Below are positions 1 through 6,030 of a stretch of 11,254 bases of DNA, one piece after another. The number at the start of each line of letters is the position of its first letter. Position 1 is the first letter of the stretch. The notes under the pieces were generated by a model that saw only the letters and a list, made by a program, of their open reading frames with translations, made no database searches and was not told the origin of the DNA. A program made the position numbers and the translations under genes. This DNA comes from Legionellaceae bacterium (lineage in GTDB: Bacteria; Pseudomonadota; Gammaproteobacteria; Legionellales; Legionellaceae): the NCBI GenBank assembly GCA_947470005.1, contig CANISA010000026.1:1-11254 (forward strand). Direction: 5' to 3'.

Positions 1-1015
1 AAGAGAAATAAGCTTGATGAATCTGTTCTCGTAAAGGTTTTTCTCCGGCCTGTATCGTGTCTGGAGTATTTATATTAGGTAATACAAAAAATCGTGCTGA
101 GCTTCCATGACAGAAAAAGCCAGTGTTAAATTTTGCACAGAGAGACCTAGCCAGCTTTTCTTGCTTTTTTGTGGTTATTTCAGTGCATGCATCAACGTGA
201 TAGTCCTCGTCATACGTACCAAAAAAGCTTAATCCACTGTGTGTGTTTAATAAACCTAATAATGCTGTTTCATGGCAACGATTGTTTTCAAATGTAGCAT
301 CAAGTATATTTTTATCAAATGGATGGAATCCATGATGTTGCGCAAAAGTAACCAGCGTATTAACATTTGAATTAATCAGATTCATGTCAATGGGTGCAGG
401 TATTGCTGGCGGAGTATCCACGGCTAAAACGTTATCATAATCATATGGCAAAAGATAAGACGATTGATCATGGCGATACGTATTCGCATGCCCTACATGA
501 TTAATCAATGGATCAATAATCACGACATCATCAGGTAGCGAATCAAGCTGATTGATTGATCCTCTGGCCATAGGAAGCTTGCTGCCAATTAAAATCACGG
601 CATGTTTGTAGGTGTTGCCACTCTGGCCCTGTAACAAAGAAGATGAAAAAACCACGTGTGCGTAATCAGAGCGCGCTTGTTTTTTTAATTCTAAATACGT
701 TAATGCCGCAAATTCTTGACATTCAGCGATACCAAACTTGGAAATGGCTATTGCGGCTGATGCCATTGGGGCCACCATATTTTTATGATGCGCTTCCGTA
801 TGAATTAGAGGTCTTATTTCTCTCCCTAACTGTAAGTACTTCAGGTACAGATCAACCCGCTTTTTTCCAAATTTTATATCATAATGATGACGATCCATCG
901 GGCGGAAAAAAGGCAAGACATGATGCGGTATAATATCATTTAGGCAAACTACTTTACGCCTAACTTCAGCACAAATAATCATCGATAGAGATAAATTATC
1001 TTGGTAATTTTTCAT
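1..1015 (-). CDS. Uncharacterised protein with papain-like Cys/His/Asp arrangement (C-terminus beyond left edge)
   Basis: An uninterrupted minus-strand frame begins at ATG 1015-1013 and stays open for 338 codons to the window edge, so the C-terminus is missing. I do not recognise the family. Three segments are spaced like a papain-fold catalytic triad: Cys99 in GIAECQEFAALTYLEL, with the Cys at the start of a predicted helix; His138 in YKHAVILIG, a beta-strand-like run; and Asp168 in DDVVIIDPLINHVG. This Cys...His...(I/V)(I/V)DP pattern is known from papain-like and transglutaminase-like bacterial toxins, effectors and peptidases. There is no signal peptide or membrane segment, so the visible part looks cytosolic or secreted by a leaderless route. 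No good Shine-Dalgarno precedes the ATG. The gene is clearly more AT-rich than its neighbours and shares no operon with them, which hints at acquisition. The open frame is well supported; the enzymatic role is inferred from three motifs. An ordinary housekeeping cysteine peptidase cannot be excluded. Confidence 0.72.
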   Translation of the reverse strand, partial: MKNYQDNLSLSMIICAEVRRKVVCLNDIIPHHVLPFFRPMDRHHYDIKFGKKRVDLYLKYLQLGREIRPLIHTEAHHKNMVAPMASAAIAISKFGIAECQEFAALTYLELKKQARSDYAHVVFSSSLLQGQSGNTYKHAVILIGSKLPMARGSINQLDSLPDDVVIIDPLINHVGHANTYRHDQSSYLLPYDYDNVLAVDTPPAIPAPIDMNLINSNVNTLVTFAQHHGFHPFDKNILDATFENNRCHETALLGLLNTHSGLSFFGTYDEDYHVDACTEITTKKQEKLARSLCAKFNTGFFCHGSSARFFVLPNINTPDTIQAGEKPLREQIHQAYFS

Positions 1016-1130
1016 AAGGGTTCAGCTAATAAAATTCATCATGGATAATTTTACCACAGATTAGATTGCAAAACACTGAGTAATGAGTAATTTTTATCCA
1101 AATTAATTGTGCGTGTACCGGACGAACACA
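1016..1130. promoter_or_regulatory. AT-rich spacer with a possible promoter for the left-edge gene
   Basis: This non-coding spacer lies between the end of the elyC-like remnant and the left-edge gene. On the minus strand a -10-like TAAAAT lies at 1053-1048, about 33 bases before the ATG, but no convincing -35 sits 16-18 bases upstream of it. A tandem heptamer, GAGTAAT twice, occupies 1078-1091. No GC-rich hairpin followed by a T-run is visible, so I see no intrinsic terminator for the lptF-lptG-elyC operon here. Confidence 0.3.
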
Positions 1131-1208
1131 TCACGACAAAAGCCCTCTCATCTTACCCCAAGCCAAACCCAACCATTCGTGCCATGCAATGCTGGTATAA
1201 ACAACATT
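1131..1208 (-). pseudogene. Detached C-terminal remnant of the elyC-like gene, downstream of an in-frame TAG
   Basis: Reading on in the same frame past TAG 1211-1209 gives 25 more sense codons (NVVYTSIAWHEWLGLAWGKM, then RGLLS) before TGA 1133-1131. This matches the usual end of ElyC-like proteins, where the DUF218 domain is followed by an LP-containing linker and a helix of the form a-hEylGllwyklrg. With one sense codon in place of the TAG the protein would have 265 residues, close to E. coli ElyC (about 259). A single base change therefore appears to have removed the last 26 codons. No in-frame ATG precedes the helix, so independent translation is unlikely. A sequencing error or natural amber suppression would restore the full gene. 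Confidence 0.75.
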
Positions 1209-1928
1209 CTAAATATTAGGAATATACGCTCTGTCATCACGCCCATTTTTCCAAAAGTGCGTGTATTCACAGGGGGCAGCAATGGGATTGAGCCCCTGCC
1301 GTCGACACAAGGCCATGGCTCGAGGCATATGAATTGCAGACGTCACCAAATAAAATGGCGCGTCATGCACCCACTGCTTGATGGCCACCGCTTCATCCGC
1401 GGTGTTGACGGAGTCTGTTTCTAGCACGCGATCAGCTGCTGGAATATCAAACCAAGCGGCCAATTCACCCATGCGTGTGCCCACGGACTCGTTGATCACG
1501 CGCGACCCACCACCCGATAAGATTAGCTTTGCATCAGGCAATTGACGATATAATCGCACGCCTTCCAACAAGCGCTTGATGCTTGTCCCTGAAAGCACCT
1601 CGCTCACCGGCGGTGCGCTGGCCTCGTAGACGCCTCCTCCGAATACCACCACCCAATGGACATTTTGATCAACCCTTGTCACCGGTGTATACTTATTTTC
1701 AAGGAAATGAATGGCACCGCATGGCAGCCATGCGGTGCTTAAACCAAAAGTACCAATAATCAAACACACCACGATCCCGCGCAGTAAACGGCTCTTTTCT
1801 CGACACAACACACGCACCAAAATAACCATGAGCACAATAAACCCCACAAAAAAGGGATTCAATAACGCTTCAAGGCCATGGCGCGCGGCTGACGCCCATG
1901 CGGGCGATAAAAGGGGGTTTAATGTCAT
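1209..1928 (-). CDS. ElyC/SanA/YdcF-family (DUF218) envelope protein, C-terminally truncated
   Basis: This DUF218 protein has 239 residues. Two hydrophobic segments at about 25-42 and 50-70 anchor it in the inner membrane. The DUF218 domain follows from about 91: the VVVFGGG strand and loop (93-99), the conserved RLLEGVRLY region (119-127), LILSGGG (135-141), ES-GTRM (147-153), LE-DS-NT-DEA (169-180) and TSAIHMPRAM (196-205). In E. coli, ElyC is linked to peptidoglycan assembly and undecaprenyl-phosphate lipid carrier metabolism; I infer a similar envelope role. The ATG overlaps the lptG stop (ATGA, 1928-1925), so it is the third gene of the lptF-lptG operon and probably translated by coupling, since no clear Shine-Dalgarno is present. 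The odd feature is the TAG at 1211-1209, which cuts off a family-typical C-terminal helix that stays readable in the same frame. Whether the 239-residue form works is unknown. Family assignment is firm; orthology to ElyC rather than another DUF218 member is likely because of the two N-terminal membrane segments. Confidence 0.85.
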   Translation of the reverse strand: MTLNPLLSPAWASAARHGLEALLNPFFVGFIVLMVILVRVLCREKSRLLRGIVVCLIIGTFGLSTAWLPCGAIHFLENKYTPVTRVDQNVHWVVVFGGGVYEASAPPVSEVLSGTSIKRLLEGVRLYRQLPDAKLILSGGGSRVINESVGTRMGELAAWFDIPAADRVLETDSVNTADEAVAIKQWVHDAPFYLVTSAIHMPRAMALCRRQGLNPIAAPCEYTHFWKNGRDDRAYIPNI

Positions 1929-2992
1929 GCGTTGATTCGTCTCATCAAATAAAGCCCCAAAAGGGCAAACACGATCGTTGGCGCAAAAGCAGCCACTTCA
2001 GGTGACCATTGGTACACCTGACTGATGGGTCCAAAAAACCGATTAATCAAATGAAATCCAAAACCAACACTCACGCCTGCCAATAGTTTTGAGCCCATGG
2101 TGGAGGAGCGCAACGGCCCAAAAATGAAGGGAATAGCAAGCAGCATCATCACACCCGTCGTAACGGGCTGGATAATCCGCTGCCAATAGGCTAATTGATA
2201 ATTCGATGCCGATGGTTTACCTTTGTCTTGTGCGCTTAAGTACTGACCCAACGCATGCAAACTCATTTCATCAGGCTCGTTTCGGCTCACGTGAAGAACA
2301 CTGGGATTCAATGCGACATCCCAAGCCATCGAGGGAATCTGTCTCGCGGTTGTTTTACCAACGTCCAAACGCGTTTCTTGAACATCACTCGCAAGCCACT
2401 CGCCATTCATGTAGCGCACAACGTTTAATTTTCGAACCAAGGTAAGGTGATGCGCCGCATCAAAATGAAATTGAACCACATGTTGCAAGGCATCATCTGA
2501 CAGCACACGTCCAAGCATCAAAAAATCATTGTGGTGACGCAACCAAATCCGCGTCGGCGTTCGAAGCGCTTCTCCCCCAGTGATCGCTTGCATTTTTACA
2601 TCACGTGCAAGCAACGATAAACGAGGCACGAACGTTTCGCCCATCAACGTCACGCCAACAACCAACACCAAAGCCGCCTTAAAAACCGACAGCGTCACCT
2701 GCCCAATCGACACCCCCGACGCGCGCATCACAATCAATTCACAGTTATTCGCGAGTATCCCTAAACCAACCAAGCTCCCGACTAAGCTTGCCACAGGAAA
2801 AAAAAGATACACTTGATACGGCAGGCTCAATAATACCACCCAACTGGCATCCAACACGCCATAATCGCCTTTTCCAAGATCGTCCAACTGACTCACAAAC
2901 AAAATAAACCCATGCAACCCGGCGAGCATCAACGTCACGAGTGCAATGGCACTCAAGACCGTTTGAGCAATGTAACGATCCAGTAGCTTCAT
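1925..2992 (-). CDS. lptG: LptG, LPS export ABC transporter permease
   Basis: LptG pairs with LptF and the ATPase LptB in the LptB2FG complex, which pulls lipopolysaccharide out of the inner membrane and passes it to LptC and LptA. I take the start at ATG 2992-2990 because the protein then opens with the family-typical MKLLDRYIAQTVL and overlaps the lptF stop as ATGA. The frame is open 36 codons further upstream, but that stretch lies inside lptF. The resulting 355 residues compare with about 360 in E. coli. Visible landmarks are the first membrane segment (about 11-33), the coupling-helix region ELIVMRASGVS (85-95), the GETFVPRL segment (118-125), a periplasmic beta-jellyroll-like middle section, and C-terminal membrane helices beginning around YWQRIIQPVTTGVMMLLAIP. 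It sits between lptF and the elyC-like gene in a coupled operon. Confidence 0.95.
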   Translation of the reverse strand: MKLLDRYIAQTVLSAIALVTLMLAGLHGFILFVSQLDDLGKGDYGVLDASWVVLLSLPYQVYLFFPVASLVGSLVGLGILANNCELIVMRASGVSIGQVTLSVFKAALVLVVGVTLMGETFVPRLSLLARDVKMQAITGGEALRTPTRIWLRHHNDFLMLGRVLSDDALQHVVQFHFDAAHHLTLVRKLNVVRYMNGEWLASDVQETRLDVGKTTARQIPSMAWDVALNPSVLHVSRNEPDEMSLHALGQYLSAQDKGKPSASNYQLAYWQRIIQPVTTGVMMLLAIPFIFGPLRSSTMGSKLLAGVSVGFGFHLINRFFGPISQVYQWSPEVAAFAPTIVFALLGLYLMRRINA

Positions 2993-4071
2993 GCAAGCCT
3001 CGTGTGATTTCGACACAACAACCAAACACCGAAAGAAGCCACCAACGCATGCAACCACCACATCCCAAGCCAGATTGGTATTTTTCCAGCCACAACCCAC
3101 CCCCGTGCAATAAACATAAAATTGGCATACACAAAGAAAACAATGATCGCGGGCAATAATTTAGCATATTTACCCGCCCGTGGGTTCACGCGACTTAAAG
3201 GCACACCAACCAACGTAAGCACCATCACCATCAGCGGCATAGACAAGCGCCATTGAAGTTCCGCAGCCTTCGCAGGATCTGGGTTATTGAGCGGCCATAA
3301 CCGGTGCGTGCTGAGCGTACGAAGATCTTCACGCTTAAATGAAAACCCAGGGTGAGGAAGTCGCGCCTCAAACGTATCAAACGAAGCCACTTGGTAGTCT
3401 GCGTGCCCTGGCGTGCCCACGTACGCTTTCCCTGATTTCAAAACCACGTAATCTTCTTCTGTCGCTGAATCCGTTTTAGCATACGCTTCATCCGCCCAAA
3501 GCACGCTCCACTGATCGACTCCTTTTTTTTGCGTCAATCGAGCAAGAAATACCCCTTCAGCCACGCGATGATCACGGCTCATGGATTCAACATAAAACAC
3601 ATCCTGTCCTCCAGGCAGTGGTCGAAATCGCCCCGGCATGATTGTTTTGATCAGCATTTGTACGCCCGTGGTGCGCAGTAATTTTGTACGTTCAATCGCT
3701 ATTTTTGGACTCGCCCAAAGCACAATAACCGTCACCAGACAGGCAACCATTGAGGCCATGATGAGGCTATGTTTCAGCAATTGCCATGGACCATAACCGC
3801 ACGCATGCAGCACCGTCATCTCACTGTCTGCATATAGCCGGCCGTAAGCAAGCAAGAGTGCCACATAAAATCCAAGCGGAATCAACAGCCCCATCAGTGT
3901 AGGAAGCTCCAGCATCATGAGCTTAAAAATAAACATCGCGGGGATTGTCCCGCTAGCCGCTCGACTTAAGTATTGTACAAATTGATTACTCATAAAGATC
4001 AAAAGCAACAGCGTCGTCAAGGCGACTAGGGTAATAAACACTTCTTTGGCTAAATAACGAAAGATCAACAC
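2989..4071 (-). CDS. lptF: LptF, LPS export ABC transporter permease
   Basis: LptF is the other permease half of LptB2FG, the inner-membrane LPS extractor. The architecture is N-terminal membrane helices at about 11-31, 53-79 and 102-120, a periplasmic beta-rich domain, and C-terminal helices from about 275. DSEMTVLHACG (82-92) is the coupling-helix region expected to touch LptB. I place the start at GTG 4071-4069, giving MLIFRYLAKEV, which matches the usual family N-terminus (E. coli MIIIRYLVRE) and a length of 360 against about 366. TTG 4068 and GTG 4080 are alternatives. None has a clear Shine-Dalgarno. The frame continues to ATG 4155 and TTG 4164, but these add an unfamiliar, weakly hydrophobic leader and would run into the pepA ribosome-binding site. 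lptF is the first gene of the minus-strand operon, divergent from pepA, and overlaps lptG by ATGA. Confidence 0.93.
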   Translation of the reverse strand: MLIFRYLAKEVFITLVALTTLLLLIFMSNQFVQYLSRAASGTIPAMFIFKLMMLELPTLMGLLIPLGFYVALLLAYGRLYADSEMTVLHACGYGPWQLLKHSLIMASMVACLVTVIVLWASPKIAIERTKLLRTTGVQMLIKTIMPGRFRPLPGGQDVFYVESMSRDHRVAEGVFLARLTQKKGVDQWSVLWADEAYAKTDSATEEDYVVLKSGKAYVGTPGHADYQVASFDTFEARLPHPGFSFKREDLRTLSTHRLWPLNNPDPAKAAELQWRLSMPLMVMVLTLVGVPLSRVNPRAGKYAKLLPAIIVFFVYANFMFIARGWVVAGKIPIWLGMWWLHALVASFGVWLLCRNHTRLA

Positions 4072-4166
4072 AGCAATCACATAGATAGAGTAGTAAACTG
4101 GAAAGAGCCTGGTTAAACTAATAACCTCATTAAAATAACAGTTTTTGCACACCATAGGAAGCAACC
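4072..4166. promoter_or_regulatory. Divergent promoter region between lptF and pepA
   Basis: This 95-bp AT-rich gap separates the divergent starts, so both operons must be driven from here or from within the gene ends. On the plus strand TAAAAT at 4131-4136 is a fair -10 for pepA, with a weak TGGTTA about 15 bases upstream as -35; the inferred leader would be roughly 24 nt. On the minus strand TATTTT/TTTAAT-like hexamers overlap the same AT-rich core and could serve lptF. No recognisable operator palindrome was found. The promoter calls are by eye. Confidence 0.35.
4156..4161 (+). promoter_or_regulatory. Shine-Dalgarno of pepA
   Basis: AGGAAG lies 5 bases before ATG 4167-4169 and fixes that codon as the pepA start. 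Confidence 0.7.
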
Positions 4167-5618
4167 ATGAAGTATGCGCTCACGGACACCCCTGTATTAA
4201 ACAACACAGACTGCCTCGTGCTGGGCGTCTTTGCCAACACACTCCTGCCCCCGTTTGCAATGGAAATTGATAAACAACACAACGGCATGCTCACCCGTCT
4301 CATTCAAAAACTAGACACCGAGCGAGACACGCTGTGGCAAGCCGAGCTGGGGGGCGCACAATGGCTTTTCATCCATTGTGGTGAACAAACAGCGTTTACC
4401 ACGGACCGACTCGGAAAAATAACGGATGATGTAACAAGCCTCCTGCTCAAGCAACGCGTAAAATCAGCCACCCTTTGCTTGCCCCCAGTAACAAGACACA
4501 CGGCTGATGAGCAACTGGAGCACATGGTTGTTCGATTCGATGCCGCAGCCTATCAATTGCTCGACTTTAAAAGCGATAAGAAAAAACAACACCGCCTTGA
4601 ATCCATCGTGTTTGCGTTACCAGGATCCACGCCCAAGACCCTACAAGCAGCGCTTGCTATCGCTGCAGGCGTATCATTCACACGCACGCTTGCCAACCTC
4701 CCAGCAAACATCTGCACGCCAACCTATTTAGCCTCACAAGCCACCGCGTTGGCCAAACAACATCCGCACATAAAAACCACGGTGCTCCATCAAGCAGACC
4801 TTGAAACCCTGGGCATGGGGGCATTGCTCGCCGTGGCCAAAGGTAGCCATGAACCCCCTAAGCTCATCGAAGTACACTACCACGGGGCAAATAAAACCCC
4901 ACCCATCGTGCTGGTTGGAAAAGGCATCACGTTCGATTCCGGCGGGATCTCCATCAAACCCGCGAATGGCATGGATGAGATGAAATACGACATGGCGGGA
5001 GCAGCCAGCGTTCTGGGCACAATCAAAGCGTGTGCCATGCTCCAATTGCCCATTAACCTCATTGGACTCCTCGCTTGCGCTGAGAACATGCCCGGCGGTG
5101 GAGCCACCAAACCCGGTGACATCATCACCACCTTGTCTGGTCAAACCGTCGAAATAATCAACACCGATGCCGAAGGCCGCCTTGTTCTTGCAGACGCATT
5201 AACCTATGCCGAGCAGTTTAACCCGCACTTCGTATTAGACATGGCCACGCTCACGGGAGCCATTATTGTGGCGTTGGGACATGTGAGCACAGGGTTGATG
5301 ACGGAAGATGACGCATTAGCTGAACTTATCTTAAGCGCATCTCGCGCAAGCGGCGACAAAGCGTGGCGAATGCCGTTGGAAGAGGCCTATCAAGAGGCTA
5401 TTGATAGCCCACTCGCCGACATGGTGAACTCAACGTTCGATCGCAGTGCAGGCAGCGTCACAGCAGCATGCTTCTTATCACGCTTCACCAAAAAATACCG
5501 CTGGGCTCACCTCGATATCGCAGGAACTGCCTGGGTTTCTGGTCGAAAAAACCAAGCCACCGGACGGCCTGTACCCTTGCTCGTTGCTTTGTTGCGTCAT
5601 GTCGCCAATTCGCGTTGA
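4167..5618 (+). CDS. pepA: PepA, leucyl aminopeptidase (M17 family)
   Basis: PepA is a cytosolic two-metal (Zn/Mn) aminopeptidase that removes N-terminal residues, typically leucine, from peptides; the family forms hexamers. The protein has 483 residues (E. coli about 503). The N-terminal alpha/beta domain spans roughly 1-165 and the catalytic domain follows. All expected active-site residues are present: metal ligands Lys252 and Asp257 (GKGITFDSGG), Asp275 (KYDMAGAA), Asp334 and Glu336 (NTDAEGR), and catalytic Lys264 and Arg338. Their spacing equals that of E. coli PepA (Lys270, Asp275, Lys282, Asp293, Asp352, Glu354, Arg356). E. coli PepA also binds DNA in Xer recombination and carAB control; nothing here shows whether this one does. 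It is the first gene of a plus-strand pair with holC, divergent from lptF, a gammaproteobacterial arrangement. A second M17 enzyme lies 0.4 kb downstream on the other strand. Confidence 0.97.
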   Translation: MKYALTDTPVLNNTDCLVLGVFANTLLPPFAMEIDKQHNGMLTRLIQKLDTERDTLWQAELGGAQWLFIHCGEQTAFTTDRLGKITDDVTSLLLKQRVKSATLCLPPVTRHTADEQLEHMVVRFDAAAYQLLDFKSDKKKQHRLESIVFALPGSTPKTLQAALAIAAGVSFTRTLANLPANICTPTYLASQATALAKQHPHIKTTVLHQADLETLGMGALLAVAKGSHEPPKLIEVHYHGANKTPPIVLVGKGITFDSGGISIKPANGMDEMKYDMAGAASVLGTIKACAMLQLPINLIGLLACAENMPGGGATKPGDIITTLSGQTVEIINTDAEGRLVLADALTYAEQFNPHFVLDMATLTGAIIVALGHVSTGLMTEDDALAELILSASRASGDKAWRMPLEEAYQEAIDSPLADMVNSTFDRSAGSVTAACFLSRFTKKYRWAHLDIAGTAWVSGRKNQATGRPVPLLVALLRHVANSR

Positions 5619-6030
5619 TTTTTACCTCTTAAACGACAGCCTCCCCGAGACAAGGTGGGGCGTTAGCTGTCGTTTATTAGAAAAGGCCTATCGAGGCGGA
5701 CATCGTGTGTTTGTCTGTTGCAATAATCGAGAAGACGCCGTCTTGCTCGACGAGCGCCTCTGGATCTACAAAGAAGAGAGTTTCGTTCCTCATGCCCTTG
5801 AATGGGACAATCTAGAGCCAATCCCGCCTATTCAAATAGGCTGTGAGCTTCCACCCAACAGCACCGCTGATCTCGTGCTAAATTTGGCGTCGAGCGTTCC
5901 TCTTTTTTCACCAACTCTTCGCCGAATCATGGAAATTGTCCCCGCAGAAGACGCAGCAAGGGCGCTCAGCCGCGATCACTACCGCATCTATCGCTCACAC
6001 CAGTTTGAGTTACACACGCATACTATTTAA
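5599..6030 (+). CDS. holC: HolC, DNA polymerase III chi subunit
   Basis: HolC (chi) is the clamp-loader accessory subunit that pairs with psi (HolD) and contacts single-strand binding protein at the replication fork. The 143 residues match the family length (E. coli 147). Typical segments are VDFYLLND at the start, LLEKAYRGGHRVFVCCNN, the LDERLW and ESFVPHAL region, an ADLVLNLASSVP strand, and the C-terminal RDHYRIYRSHQFELHTH. I chose ATG 5599, inside the last codons of pepA (20-bp overlap), because the family homology begins there; the frame is open further upstream but that part shadows pepA. No Shine-Dalgarno is evident, so coupling to pepA translation is likely. pepA-holC is usually followed by valS in this class; here a convergent gene follows instead. 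Its last 8 bp overlap the end of that gene. Confidence 0.93.
   Translation: MSPIRVDFYLLNDSLPETRWGVSCRLLEKAYRGGHRVFVCCNNREDAVLLDERLWIYKEESFVPHALEWDNLEPIPPIQIGCELPPNSTADLVLNLASSVPLFSPTLRRIMEIVPAEDAARALSRDHYRIYRSHQFELHTHTI

Noticed and set aside
643..933. Plus-strand open frame of 96 codons
   Set aside because: It lies antisense within the longer, uninterrupted minus-strand frame 1-1015, and its translation has no recognisable features or good ribosome-binding site.
1078..1091. GAGTAAT direct repeat as an attachment site or target duplication
   Set aside because: The copies are immediately tandem, nothing lies between them, and no integrase, transposase or tRNA gene is nearby.
1105..1133. Possible hairpin with GTGT and ACAC arms as terminator of the lptF operon
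   Set aside because: The stem is only about 4 bp with a long loop and no T-run in the proper place.
1107..1424. Plus-strand open frame antisense to the elyC-like gene, spanning the amber codon
   Set aside because: It is a shadow of a clearly conserved DUF218 gene, and its low-complexity composition and lack of motifs do not support a real protein.
2745..3167. Minus-strand 140-codon frame across the lptF-lptG junction
   Set aside because: It is out of frame with both conserved permeases, and its Cys- and Trp-rich translation is typical of a shadow.
4734..5144. Minus-strand 136-codon frame inside pepA
   Set aside because: It is antisense to the conserved M17 catalytic domain, with no independent start signal or family resemblance.
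5446..5598. Upstream extension of the holC frame
   Set aside because: The 51 extra residues overlap pepA out of frame and have no HolC similarity; the family N-terminus starts at ATG 5599.
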